DNA of 64,000 nucleotides from Nocardioides sp. (GTDB lineage Bacteria; Actinomycetota; Actinomycetes; Propionibacteriales; Nocardioidaceae). Positions within the stretch are counted from its first letter, which is position 1. Each line of letters starts with the position of its first letter. A program made the translations under genes and the position numbers. Below are positions 18,129 to 26,886 of the stretch, one piece after another. Where the stretch lies: contig JACJWV010000005.1 of the NCBI GenBank assembly GCA_020636915.1, positions 124,001-188,000 of the forward strand, given 5' to 3'. The notes under the pieces were generated by a model. The model ran no database searches. It was not told the DNA's origin and saw nothing but the letters and a program-made list of their open reading frames with translations.

Positions 18129-20272
18129 CGCGCACCCACCGAGGTGTCGTCGGTGCGGTCGAACTCGTCCCAGACCTCGTCGTCCGGCGACTCGTCCTTC
18201 TCGACGTCGATGCTCGGCAGGAGGCGGTCCAGCCAGGCTGGCAGCCACCAGTTCCAGCGGCCGAGCAGCGCCATGGTCGCGGGGACCAGGACCATCCGGA
18301 CGACGGTGGCGTCGAGGACGATCGCGATCGCCATGCCGAAGCCGAGCTGCTTGACCACGGTGTCCGCCTCGGTCGAGAAGCCGAGGAAGACGACCACCAT
18401 GATCGCGGCCGCGGACGAGATGACCCGTCCGGTCGCGGCCAGCCCGCGCTCGACGCTGCCCCGGGCCTCGCCGGTGCGCAGCCAGTCCTCGCGGATCCGC
18501 GAGAGCAGGAAGACCTCGTAGTCCATCGACAGGCCGAAGAGGATCGCGAAGTTCAGGATCGGGATCCAGCTCGACACCGGCACCGGGTGGTCGACGCCGA
18601 GGACGCTGCCGCCCCAGCCCCACTGGAAGATCACGACGAGCACGCCGTAGGACGCGGCGATCGACAGCAGGTTCATCACCGCCGCCTTCACCGGCACGAC
18701 CACCGAGCGGAACATCATCGCCAGCAGCAGGACCGAGACGCCGACCACGAAGCTCACGACCAGCCACAGCCGCGCGTCGAGCAGGTCGACGATGTCGGAG
18801 AAGAACGGCGTCTGACCGGTGACCTCGACGCCGTCCGGGACGTCCGCCCGGATGGCGGCGACCAGGCCCTCGATGCGCTCGTCGGTCGGGCCGTACGCCG
18901 GCTCTGCGGTGAACACGCTGATCGCGCCGTCGGGGGTGGTGACGGGCTCGGTGACGCCGACGATGTCGGGCTCGGCGGCGACCGTGCTGGCGACCGCGGC
19001 CGGGTCGGCCTGCGCGGTGTCGACGACGATCGTGAACGGCCCGTTGGCACCGGCGCCGTACTCGGCCTCGATCAGGTCGTAGGCCTTGCGCTGCGACGTC
19101 TCCGGCCCGGCGCTGCTGCCGTCCTGCGGCCAGGTGCGCATGCCGAGGACCGGTGCGGCCAGCAGGAGCAGGAACATCAGCGCAGCGAGGGCGGCGGCCA
19201 CGGGGCGCTTGACGACGCCGCGCGCCCAGCGGGCGGTGAGGGGCGTCTTCTGGACCCGTGCGCGACCCTTGCGGGTGCGCCGCGGGAGCAGCCGGGTGCC
19301 GGCGAGGCCGCACAGCGCCGGGACCAGCGTGAGCGCGGCGGCGAGCACGGAGACGACGGCGATCGCGGTGGCGTAGCCGAACGTCGCGTAGACCGGGAGC
19401 CCGCCGAGCTTGAGGCCCAGCAGCGAGATGAGCACGGTGACCGAGGCGAAGACGACCGAGCGGCCGGCGGTGGCCATCGCGCGGCCGGCGGCCTCCTGCT
19501 TGGGCAGGCCCTCGCCGAGGAACTCGACGTGCCGGGTGACCAGCAGCAGCGCGTAGTCGATGCCGACGCCCAGGCCGACCATGGTGGCGACGGTCGGGGC
19601 GGCGGTGCTGACGTCCATGGTGCCGGCGAGCAGGGTGACGCCCGCCGACCCGACGCCGAGGCCCATGAGCGCGACGGCGAGCGGCAGGCCGGCCGCCACG
19701 ACCGAGCCGAAGGCCACGATGAGGATGACCAGCGCGGCGATCACGCCGGCGAGCTCGCCGGTGCCCTTCATCGTCGACTCGGTCTGGCTCGGCAGCTCCC
19801 CGCCGAGCTCGGCCTCGAGACCTGCGTCGCGCAGCGGCTTCACCGCGTCGACCAGGGGGTCGTAGCCATGGGCGCCGACGAGGTCGTCGTCGGTCGACGG
19901 CACGTCGTACTCCATCGCGACCAGCGCGGTGTCGCCGTCGGTGGAGAGTCGAGGCTCGGACACGTAGGAGACGTGGTCGATCGAGGCCAGCCGCTGCACG
20001 AGGCCGTCGAGATCCGCGGCGTCGAGACGGCCGGCCCCGGCGTCGTGGACGACGACCTGCGCGGTGGCGCCGCCGCCGTCCGGGACGTGCGCACGGAGCT
20101 GGTCGACGCCGGTCTGCGCGCGGGCGCCCTCGACGTTGTAGTCGTCGTGGAAGGTGCCGCCGAACGCGCCGGCGAGGCCGAACGCGAGCACGACGGCCAC
20201 GACCCAGGCGGAGATCGTCCGCCAGGGGTGCGCGGCCGTGCTGCGGCCGAGACGGTGGAGGATGCGGTTCAC
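18125..20272 (-). CDS. MMPL/RND-family transporter
   Basis: 715 residues from the GTG, which has a good AGGAG seven bases upstream. The fold is two repeats of one membrane span, a large extracytoplasmic loop and five or six spans. MMPL markers include ALMGLGVGSAGVTLLAGT, VGLGVGIDYALLLVTRHVE (first half) and FGLSMDYEVFLLSRIRED, ATGRVISSAAAIMVVVFLG (second half), with the Asp-Tyr pairs that form the proton relay. Actinobacterial MMPL proteins export lipids or drugs using the proton gradient. The C-terminal ~30 residues are acidic and cytoplasmic. It is cotranscribed with the hemerythrin gene downstream. Confidence 0.92.
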   Translation of the reverse strand: MNRILHRLGRSTAAHPWRTISAWVVAVVLAFGLAGAFGGTFHDDYNVEGARAQTGVDQLRAHVPDGGGATAQVVVHDAGAGRLDAADLDGLVQRLASIDHVSYVSEPRLSTDGDTALVAMEYDVPSTDDDLVGAHGYDPLVDAVKPLRDAGLEAELGGELPSQTESTMKGTGELAGVIAALVILIVAFGSVVAAGLPLAVALMGLGVGSAGVTLLAGTMDVSTAAPTVATMVGLGVGIDYALLLVTRHVEFLGEGLPKQEAAGRAMATAGRSVVFASVTVLISLLGLKLGGLPVYATFGYATAIAVVSVLAAALTLVPALCGLAGTRLLPRRTRKGRARVQKTPLTARWARGVVKRPVAAALAALMFLLLLAAPVLGMRTWPQDGSSAGPETSQRKAYDLIEAEYGAGANGPFTIVVDTAQADPAAVASTVAAEPDIVGVTEPVTTPDGAISVFTAEPAYGPTDERIEGLVAAIRADVPDGVEVTGQTPFFSDIVDLLDARLWLVVSFVVGVSVLLLAMMFRSVVVPVKAAVMNLLSIAASYGVLVVIFQWGWGGSVLGVDHPVPVSSWIPILNFAILFGLSMDYEVFLLSRIREDWLRTGEARGSVERGLAATGRVISSAAAIMVVVFLGFSTEADTVVKQLGFGMAIAIVLDATVVRMVLVPATMALLGRWNWWLPAWLDRLLPSIDVEKDESPDDEVWDEFDRTDDTSVGAR

Positions 20273-20402
20273 GGTGCTGCTCCTGGTGTGGTCCTGGTGC
20301 GGGGTGGGTCCGGGCCGGTCGGGTGACCCGGTGGGAGCAGACTGCGCGGCACCACTTGAGACCGGCTGGGAACCGGCTTGGAGCGCCACCGGCCCCTACC
20401 GG

Positions 20403-20408
20403 TACCGT
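20403..20408 (+). promoter_or_regulatory. -10 box for the 20417 gene (leaderless)
   Basis: TACCGT lies 8 bases before the ATG at 20417, with no Shine-Dalgarno in between. Confidence 0.5.
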
Positions 20409-20416
20409 GTGGGCCG

Positions 20417-20776
20417 ATGTCCCAGACCGAGATCGCGCTCCTCCTCTCGATCGTCGGCGGCTTCGCGCTCCTGGCGCTCACCGTCGGCGCCTTCGTCATC
20501 TCTCGGCCGCGGGCGGGCCTCACCATGCTCGTCCTCGCCGGAGCGGCGTTCGCGTGCGCGCTGGTCTTCATGGGCCGCTTCAGCAGCGAGTGGGAGCACG
20601 ACCAGCGGCTCGAGGTGCTCCGCAAGTACGACGTGTCGGTCCAGGAGTGGGGCGCCCCGCTCGGCTCCTCGCCCGAGTGGAAGGTCGACGGCAAGGTCGC
20701 CGAGTGCGTCGTGATCACCACCGGCTCGGACGCGCCGACGATGGAGTGCGACGGCCAGGAGATGCCGCTGCGCTAG
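20417..20776 (+). CDS. Small two-span membrane protein, function unknown
   Basis: 119 residues. Two hydrophobic helices (LLLSIVGGFALLALTVGAFVI and AGLTMLVLAGAAFACALVFMG) are followed by a charged region and a tail with two Cys (AECVVITTG, TMECDGQEMPLR) that may form a disulphide outside the membrane. I do not recognise the family. It is flanked by divergent MMPL and convergent ABC genes. Codon use is ordinary for the window. Confidence 0.7.
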   Translation: MSQTEIALLLSIVGGFALLALTVGAFVISRPRAGLTMLVLAGAAFACALVFMGRFSSEWEHDQRLEVLRKYDVSVQEWGAPLGSSPEWKVDGKVAECVVITTGSDAPTMECDGQEMPLR

Positions 20777-20805
20777 GGAGGCGCCCGGCGTCGCCGCTTC
20801 GCCGG

Positions 20806-21462
20806 CTAGGCCAGCGGACGCACCCAGGTCGCCACGCCCGCGTCGAGGTGGAGCTCGGCGTCGGTCTGCTCGGCCGCCTCGGGATCGTGCGTGGCCATCA
20901 CCACGATCGCGCCCCGCTCGGCCTCGGCCCGCAGCGCGGCCACGGCGCGCTCGCGGTTGGCGGCGTCGAGGTCGCTGGTCGGCTCGTCGGCGAGCAGCAC
21001 GCGCGCCCGCGCCGCGAAGGCCCGCGCCAGCGCGACGCGCTGCTGCTGGCCGCCCGACAGCTCCTCGATCAGGTGGCCCCCCGACTCCTCCAGCCCGACG
21101 AGCGCCAGGGCGGCGGAGGTACGGCGGTGCGCCTGCTCGGCCTCGACCCCGGCCGCCAGCAGCGGCACGAGCAGGTTCTCCGCCGCGGTCAGCGACGAGG
21201 CCAGGCCGTTGCCCTGGGGCACCAGCGCGACCCCGCGGGCAGCCGCCGCGTCGCGGCTCCCCACCGGCTCGTCGGCGAGCAGCACCCGGCCGGAGGCGGG
21301 CCGCAGCGCCCCCGCCAGCGCCCAGAGCAGCGAGGACTTCCCGGCCCCGGACGGACCGGTGACCGACACCAGCTGCCCGGGGTGGACGACCAGGTCGACG
21401 TCGCGGACGGCGACCAGGTCGCCGTACGTGACGCGCACGTCCTCGGCGCGCAGCTCATCCAC
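20806..21462 (-). CDS. ABC transporter ATP-binding protein (LolD/MacB-like)
   Basis: 218 residues from the GTG, which has AGGAGG eight bases upstream. All ABC motifs are present: Walker A GPSGAGKSS, Q-loop VPQGNG, signature LSGGQQQRVALARA, Walker B RVLLADEPTS, D-loop DLDAANRE and H-loop ATHD. It is the last gene of a three-gene operon with an FtsX-type permease and a second ATPase, its start lying inside the 3' end of that ATPase (8-bp overlap). This is the canonical ATPase of the pair and probably drives the permease. Confidence 0.93.
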   Translation of the reverse strand: MDELRAEDVRVTYGDLVAVRDVDLVVHPGQLVSVTGPSGAGKSSLLWALAGALRPASGRVLLADEPVGSRDAAAARGVALVPQGNGLASSLTAAENLLVPLLAAGVEAEQAHRRTSAALALVGLEESGGHLIEELSGGQQQRVALARAFAARARVLLADEPTSDLDAANRERAVAALRAEAERGAIVVMATHDPEAAEQTDAELHLDAGVATWVRPLA

Positions 21463-22492
21463 GGTCGGCACCTCCTGCCCGGTGCCGGGCCGAGTAGTCA
21501 GGCGGGTGGTCCGAGGGGTGCTCGACGGCGCCGTCGGCGGGCCGACCCGCGGAGTGGCTCGGCCGGCCGCCCACCCAGCCGCCCACCCGGCCGCCCGCCG
21601 GCTCGCGCGTGGCGCCCGCGGCCTCGTCACCGGCGAGGAGGAGGTACTCCCCCGGACCCTCCTCGACCGGGTGGAAGCGGACCAGCGTCCCCGGCTGGAG
21701 GTGCTCGCGGACGTGCAGCGGCAGCGGCAGGAAGCCGTCGGGGGTGACGACGGCGTACTCCTCGCCGCTGCGACCCTCGCCGCCGACCCGGCCGTCGCGG
21801 ATGGTGATGGTGCGCGGCAGGAACGCCGCCACGTCGGGGTCGTGGGTCACCAGGACGACGGTCGTGCCGAGGTCGCGGTTGGCGTCGGTCAGGGCGGCCA
21901 GCACCCGGTCGCGCGCCGGGTGGTCGAGCTGGCTGGTCGGCTCGTCGGCGAGGAGCACCGCGGGTCGGGGCGCCATGGCCACCGCCAGCGCGGCCAGCTG
22001 CAGGTGCCCGGGGGTGAGGGATCCGAGCGCGTCGTGCGCGTGGTCGGCGAGGCCGACCTCGGCGAGCACCTCGTCGGGATCGGGCAGGTCCTTGCCGGCC
22101 CGGCGCGCAGCGCCCTGGGCGAACCGCACGTTGTCGTGGGGCGTGAGGTAGGGCAGCAGGTTGCGCTGCGCGCCTTGGAGCATCAAGGAGACGTGCTCGG
22201 CGCGCATCCGGTCGAGGGCGCGGTCGGCAGCGGTCGAGAGCTCGAGGTCGCCGACGAAGACCTTGCCGGCGCTGGGACGGAAGACGCCGGCGAGCAGGTT
22301 CAGCAGCGTCGACTTGCCGGCGCCGGACGGACCGAGCAGGCCGACCATGCCGCCGGCCGGCACGTCGAGGTCGACGCCGGACAGGGCCGCGACCTCATGA
22401 CCTTCGGACCGGTAGATGTGGACCAGGCCGCGGGTGCGGACGCTCCCGGTCGCGCCTCCGACCCCGGTGCCGGTCGTCGGTGCAGTCGTCAC
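21455..22492 (-). CDS. ABC transporter ATP-binding protein with divergent signature motif and C-terminal extension
   Basis: 345 residues. Walker A GPSGAGKSTLL, Q-loop MLQGAQRNLLPY, Walker B AVLLADEPTSQLD and H-loop VTHD are intact, but the signature is LTPGHLQLAAL instead of LSGGQ, losing both Gly-Gly and Gln. After the ATPase core (about 240 residues) is a ~100-residue extension: a small beta-rich segment (EEYAVVTPDGFLPLPLHV; TLVRFHPVEEGPGEYLLLAG) and a low-complexity Gly/Pro/His tail. The GTG overlaps the permease stop by 4 bases and follows GGGAGGGAGG. With the other ATPase it may form an asymmetric dimer with one degenerate site; that is inference. Confidence 0.9.
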   Translation of the reverse strand: MTTAPTTGTGVGGATGSVRTRGLVHIYRSEGHEVAALSGVDLDVPAGGMVGLLGPSGAGKSTLLNLLAGVFRPSAGKVFVGDLELSTAADRALDRMRAEHVSLMLQGAQRNLLPYLTPHDNVRFAQGAARRAGKDLPDPDEVLAEVGLADHAHDALGSLTPGHLQLAALAVAMAPRPAVLLADEPTSQLDHPARDRVLAALTDANRDLGTTVVLVTHDPDVAAFLPRTITIRDGRVGGEGRSGEEYAVVTPDGFLPLPLHVREHLQPGTLVRFHPVEEGPGEYLLLAGDEAAGATREPAGGRVGGWVGGRPSHSAGRPADGAVEHPSDHPPDYSARHRAGGADRG

Positions 22493-25400
22493 GGTCCTCC
22501 CTCCCGGAGCCGGGGCAGTCCGGCCCGTCGTGCCATGACCCGGCCGATCAGGGCTCCCCCGACCCCGAGGACGACGAGGGCTGCCGCCGCGGCGAGCAGG
22601 ACCGGTCCCCAGGCCACGTCGAGGTCGAGCGTCGACACCGACGGTGCGTCCGCGAAGAGCGGCACGATCGGGAGCGCGAGGTGCGCGCCGTACACGCCGG
22701 CCGCCGTGCCTGCGACCACCCCGACCAGGACGGCGGGCAGCTGCGCCGCGACCGACATCGCCGTGATCGAGCGGCCGGGCACCCCGGCCATCCGCAGCGC
22801 CGCGAGGTCACGGGTGCGGAACCGCCAGCTGCTGGCCGCGCTCACGGCCAGGACGAGCAGGGCGATCAGGAGCGCCGCGCCCCCCACCAGTGCGGCGAGC
22901 TGGAGGCTCCAGGCGGCCGTGGACTCGTCGTAGGTGCGGCGTACGTCGGCCAGCCGGGTCACCGAGCCGACCTCCATCCCACGGTCGTGGAGGGCCGAGG
23001 TGACCCGGTCGAGCAGGTCGCGGTCGCCGGTGGCGAACCAGACCTCGAGCTGGTCGGTGGCCGCCACCTCCCGGCCGCGCAGCGCGAGGTCGAGGTTGAC
23101 CACCGAGGTGTCCGGCAGCGAGGCCGGCACGCGGGGCAGCGTGGCGGCGCGGGCGGCGGTCTGCTCCTGCCCGTCGATCCCGGTCATGGTGAACCGGTCG
23201 TCGGTGCTGCCGGGGGGCAGGTCGCCGGCCACCAGGGCCGCCAGCCGGGTGGGCACCCACGTCTGCGGCAGGGTCACCTGGTCCGCCCCGGTGCCGTGGA
23301 CCTCCACGGTGAGGTCCGGGCCGCTCCCGGTGGCCCGCACCACCCCGGTGTCGGCGTCCTGGACGTCCGCCCACCGACCGGCCGGACCCAACGGGTACCG
23401 ACCCGTGTCGGTCTGAAGCGGCGCGAACGTGACGGTGCCGTCGATGCTCGCGCCCGGGAGGCTGCCGAAGGTGAGCCCGGTGACGAAGCAGCCGTCGCCG
23501 CAACCCAGCTCCGCGGAGAACCGGGCGTGCGCGACCGGTCGCATCAGGTCGCCGAGACGGACGTGCAGCAGCTCGCCGCTGGCGGTGACGACGTCGATCC
23601 CCACCTCGACGGGTCGGCGGTCCCCCCCGACCCCGACCGAGCCCAGGCTGCTGTCCTCGAGGTCGGCGGTCAGGCGGGTCCCCGACAGCCGGACCGGCGG
23701 GGTGTCCGGCGCGGCGAGGCGCCGCCACACCGCCCGCGACGGCGCGCCGCCGGGGAAGAGCGCGATCCGGGCGAACTCGTCGGGCACGACGGCCAACGTG
23801 GTCCGCGCACTGCTGCTCGGCGGCACCACGCGCACCACCGGGGTCGCGAGCCGGCCGTCGGGGTCGGCCGCCCCGAGCGCCGCCCGGACGGCGGCGAGGT
23901 CGGTGCCGCGGACCGCGGCGACCATCGGCGCGCCCGCCTCCTGCTCGGACGCGGCCGCGCGGTTGCGGTCACCGACCAGGAGCGCGTCGGCCGAGAACAC
24001 CGCCAGCGCGGTCGCCAGCGTCACGATCGCCACGACCCGCCGGGTCGCGGGGCTGCGTGCGGCGTCGAGCACGCTGACCCCGGCGCGGACCCGGCCCCGA
24101 CGCAGGAGCCGGCTGCCGGCGAGTGCGGCGGTCGGGGTCGTCAGGTGCGCCAGCACCAGGCCGACGACGATCGCGAGCAGTCCCGGCGCGGCCAGCGCGA
24201 CCGGTCCGTCGAGACCGCCGGTCGCGAACACCACGACGATCGACCCGCACCCCGCGATCACGAGCGCGTCGGCGACACCGAGGCCCCAGCCGGCCCGCCG
24301 CGGGGGCACCCGCCGCAGCAGCGTGGCGACCGGCTCGCGGGAGACCCGGACGACCGCGACCACCGTGACGAGCGTCAGGAGCACGACCGCCACGACGACG
24401 GCGAGCAGCAGCGGGAGCCCGACCTCGAACGGCGCGTCGCCCGGCAGCACCACGGTCCGCGCGATCCAGGAGCCCCCGAGCGCCAGCAGGACGCCGGGCA
24501 CCACGCCGGCCAGGGCGACCGGGAGCAGCTCGCCGACCAGCAGCGTGCGGGCGCCGCGGCGTCCGCGGCCGCGCAGCCGCGCGAGCGCGACCTCGGGACG
24601 GCGCTGCTCGGTCACGGCGAGCAGCACCAGCCAGAGCACCACGACCGCGAGCAGGCCGAGCTGGGCCATCAGCAGGGGCACGGTGACCCGGGACTGCGCA
24701 CTCTGGTCACGGACCTCGTCGGCGATGCCGGGCAGACCGGACGACACGGTGATCGTCGCGCCCTGCTCGGTCAGCCGCGTCTCCTCGGACAGCCGCCGCA
24801 CCGCGGTGCCCAGCTCGAGCAGCTCGTCGACGCCGACCGCGTCGGGGTCGATGCCCATGCCGACGTACGACGACTCCTGGGGCAGCGTGCCCGTGCCGCC
24901 CTCGAAGGTGGAGCGGTCGGTCAGCCACACGTCGTGCTGCACGATGTTGGGCGGCACCAGGCTCACGACGCCCGACCGGCCGGTGAGCACCTGGCCCAGC
25001 CAGTAGGCGCCGCGCTCCTGGCGGTAGACCCCGGTGACGGTCAGCCGGTGCGTGGGCACGCGGACGTGCCCCCTCCCCGAGCCGACACCGGCGATGCGCA
25101 ACGTCGTCCCTGTCACGAGACCGAAGTTGTCGACGTCGGCCTCGCTGACCGCGATCTCGCCCACCCCGTCGGGACAGCGGCCCGACACCATGGTCACGTG
25201 GCCGCACACCCGGCTGCGCGCCACCAGCTCGCCCTGCGGGTCCTCGGGGCCGCCCGGGACCCGGGTCACCATCGCCGCGTAGCCGAGGACCGGCGCGTCG
25301 AAGTACGGCCGGATCGCGGCCGGGACCTTGGCGAGCGCGGACTCCGGCGTCGGAGGGGGCACGCTGATGCTCCCGAAGCTGCCGCTCGAGCCGTACACCC

Positions 25401-25569
25401 CGGTCAGCTGCAGGCCGTCGGTCACCGCCGGCGTCTGCTCGAGCGTGAGGTCCACCAGCGACTGCTGCATGGCGCGGTCGTAGAGGGGCGCGAAAGCGGC
25501 GCACGCCGTGATGAGGGCAGCGAGGATCGCGACGACCACGGCCTGGAACGGCCGGTACCTGAACCTCAT
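22489..25569 (-). CDS. Large FtsX-family ABC permease
   Basis: 1,026 residues, first gene of the operon. An N-terminal span (AVVVAILAALITACAAFAPL) leads to a ~250-residue extracytoplasmic domain, then a first FtsX core of four spans near 290-470 (VTVPLLMAQLGLLAVVVLWLV, VLLTLVTVVAVVRVSREP), further spans, a second extracytoplasmic domain (~500-830) and a final FtsX core of three spans (LQLAALVGGAALLIALLVLA, VVLGVGGALIGRVMARR). Duplicated FtsX units of this size fit MacB/LolE-like machines that handle lipoproteins, peptides or lipids on the outer face of the membrane. The cargo is unknown. Long Ser/Thr- and Asp-rich loops suggest wide extracytoplasmic contact. Confidence 0.9.
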   Translation of the reverse strand: MRFRYRPFQAVVVAILAALITACAAFAPLYDRAMQQSLVDLTLEQTPAVTDGLQLTGVYGSSGSFGSISVPPPTPESALAKVPAAIRPYFDAPVLGYAAMVTRVPGGPEDPQGELVARSRVCGHVTMVSGRCPDGVGEIAVSEADVDNFGLVTGTTLRIAGVGSGRGHVRVPTHRLTVTGVYRQERGAYWLGQVLTGRSGVVSLVPPNIVQHDVWLTDRSTFEGGTGTLPQESSYVGMGIDPDAVGVDELLELGTAVRRLSEETRLTEQGATITVSSGLPGIADEVRDQSAQSRVTVPLLMAQLGLLAVVVLWLVLLAVTEQRRPEVALARLRGRGRRGARTLLVGELLPVALAGVVPGVLLALGGSWIARTVVLPGDAPFEVGLPLLLAVVVAVVLLTLVTVVAVVRVSREPVATLLRRVPPRRAGWGLGVADALVIAGCGSIVVVFATGGLDGPVALAAPGLLAIVVGLVLAHLTTPTAALAGSRLLRRGRVRAGVSVLDAARSPATRRVVAIVTLATALAVFSADALLVGDRNRAAASEQEAGAPMVAAVRGTDLAAVRAALGAADPDGRLATPVVRVVPPSSSARTTLAVVPDEFARIALFPGGAPSRAVWRRLAAPDTPPVRLSGTRLTADLEDSSLGSVGVGGDRRPVEVGIDVVTASGELLHVRLGDLMRPVAHARFSAELGCGDGCFVTGLTFGSLPGASIDGTVTFAPLQTDTGRYPLGPAGRWADVQDADTGVVRATGSGPDLTVEVHGTGADQVTLPQTWVPTRLAALVAGDLPPGSTDDRFTMTGIDGQEQTAARAATLPRVPASLPDTSVVNLDLALRGREVAATDQLEVWFATGDRDLLDRVTSALHDRGMEVGSVTRLADVRRTYDESTAAWSLQLAALVGGAALLIALLVLAVSAASSWRFRTRDLAALRMAGVPGRSITAMSVAAQLPAVLVGVVAGTAAGVYGAHLALPIVPLFADAPSVSTLDLDVAWGPVLLAAAAALVVLGVGGALIGRVMARRAGLPRLREGGP

Positions 25570-25658
25570 CCGAGACGGCCCTCTCAGCGCACGTCCCCCG
25601 GTGCGCGTCGCAGCACCCTACCCGGGGCCACCGACGGGCGCAGGTGAGCCGCGCGGCG

Positions 25659-26318
25659 TCAGGCCCGACGGACCCGCGACCGGAGCCCGCGCATCATGCC
25701 GCGGCTCATCACCAGGTCGGCCGGCACGATCAGCAGGTGGGTGCCCGCGGTGAGCCACCACGGACCGGTGCGCGCTCGCCAGCGGAAGACCAGCCGGGTC
25801 GACCGGCCACCGTCGACCGGCCGCAGCACGAACGTCCAGGTCCAGTGCAGGCGCGCGAGACCGCGCGCCCGCCAGCGAAGCGGGAGGTGGGTCGTGGACT
25901 CCAGGACGAGGTGCTCACCGGGGACGACCTCACGGACCACAAACCAGCACTCGGTCTCCGGTGGCCCGTCCGGGACGCGGTCGCCGACGGCGAGAGCACC
26001 CGGCTCGTCGAGGAGGTGGTCGGCGCTGGGCGCGTTGGCGGGGAACAGCAGCACGTCGACCCACCGCGGGGTGTACCAGCCGCCGCGGTGCCAGCCGACC
26101 TGGACCAACCAGGGCCAGACGCGCTCGGGCGGGACGGGCAGCGTGCTCGCGTGCGTCGCGACCGTCTGGGGCCGCTGGACGACCGCGTCACCGGGCAGCG
26201 GCATCCGCCGCTCGGCCCGGGTGGAGCCGTAGGTGCGACCGAGGTGGTGGAGGACGGCGAGCTTCACGGCGGCGGCACCGAGGACCGCGAGCGTCGTGTT
26301 GCGCCGGTTCACGTGCAC
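25659..26318 (-). CDS. SRPBCC-fold (polyketide-cyclase/START-like) protein
   Basis: 219 residues. A short hydrophobic N-terminus (TTLAVLGAAAVKLAVLHHLG) is followed by the SRPBCC ligand-binding fold (VPPERVWPWLVQVGWHRGGW, then AVGDRVPDGPP, EHLVLES, ARLHWTWTFVLRPVDGGRST). Proteins with WPWLVQxGxxRxGWY are a common actinobacterial SRPBCC subgroup of unknown ligand. The GTG is two bases after the stop of the frame-disrupted gene upstream, suggesting that they form one transcript. Confidence 0.82.
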   Translation of the reverse strand: MHVNRRNTTLAVLGAAAVKLAVLHHLGRTYGSTRAERRMPLPGDAVVQRPQTVATHASTLPVPPERVWPWLVQVGWHRGGWYTPRWVDVLLFPANAPSADHLLDEPGALAVGDRVPDGPPETECWFVVREVVPGEHLVLESTTHLPLRWRARGLARLHWTWTFVLRPVDGGRSTRLVFRWRARTGPWWLTAGTHLLIVPADLVMSRGMMRGLRSRVRRA

Positions 26319-26320
26319 CC

Positions 26321-26718
26321 TCAGTCCTCGAGGCCGGCGTGGTGGAGCGAGAGCAGGCCGGTCACGACCGCGGCTACCGGAGGCGCGATCACGGCCGCCA
26401 GCGGGATCCGGGTCGGGTCGCTGCCCGTCACCATGACCGGAGCCCAGACGGCGGTCACCGCAGCGAGCAGCCACACCACCGAGACGCCGATCGTCCAGGA
26501 CGAGCGACTCCCGCGGCGCGGCGTCATCACGGCGTACGCCGTCCCGACCGCCGCCCACAGCCGACCGTCATCAGGGCCAGCGGCAGGTGCTCGTGCTCCG
26601 ATCCGGACACCATGTCGGGCGCCGCGACCGAGATCGCCGCGGCAGCCAGCCAGATCACGGCGACCGGCGTCGCCACCGACTCGAGCACGGGGTGGGGCAC
26701 GGGGGCAGAGGAGCTCAT
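26321..26718 (-). pseudogene. Small membrane protein gene interrupted by a one-base frameshift
   Basis: From the ATG at 26718 the first frame encodes a span (VIWLAAAAISVAAPDMVSGS, LPLALMTVG), then runs into junk (CGRRSGRRTP) and stops. A second frame resumes the membrane-like sequence at LWAAVGTAYAV, with SVVWLLAAVTAVWAPVMVTG and VIAPPVAAVVTGLLSLHHAG, ending at 26321. Adding one C near 26560 (TGTCGG-CC-TGTGG sense) would restore a ~132-residue protein with four spans. The cause is either a real frameshift or a base-call error in a GGCC context. The two halves look like a repeat (ISVAAPDMVSGSEH / TAVWAPVMVTGSDP). Family unknown. Confidence 0.65.
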
Positions 26719-26886
26719 GGCACCACGCTCGCCCCACCGGGCGAGCGTCCCCAGAGCCGATGGTCCCCCGGCGGCCAGGATCTCCGCCGGTCGCCGGTCC
26801 GGCTGGCGCTGGCCGCTGTCGGTCCCCGCTGCCAGCATGGTCGACGGGCCCTCGGCGACGAGGTGCCGCTCGGGAGGAGACCTCGC

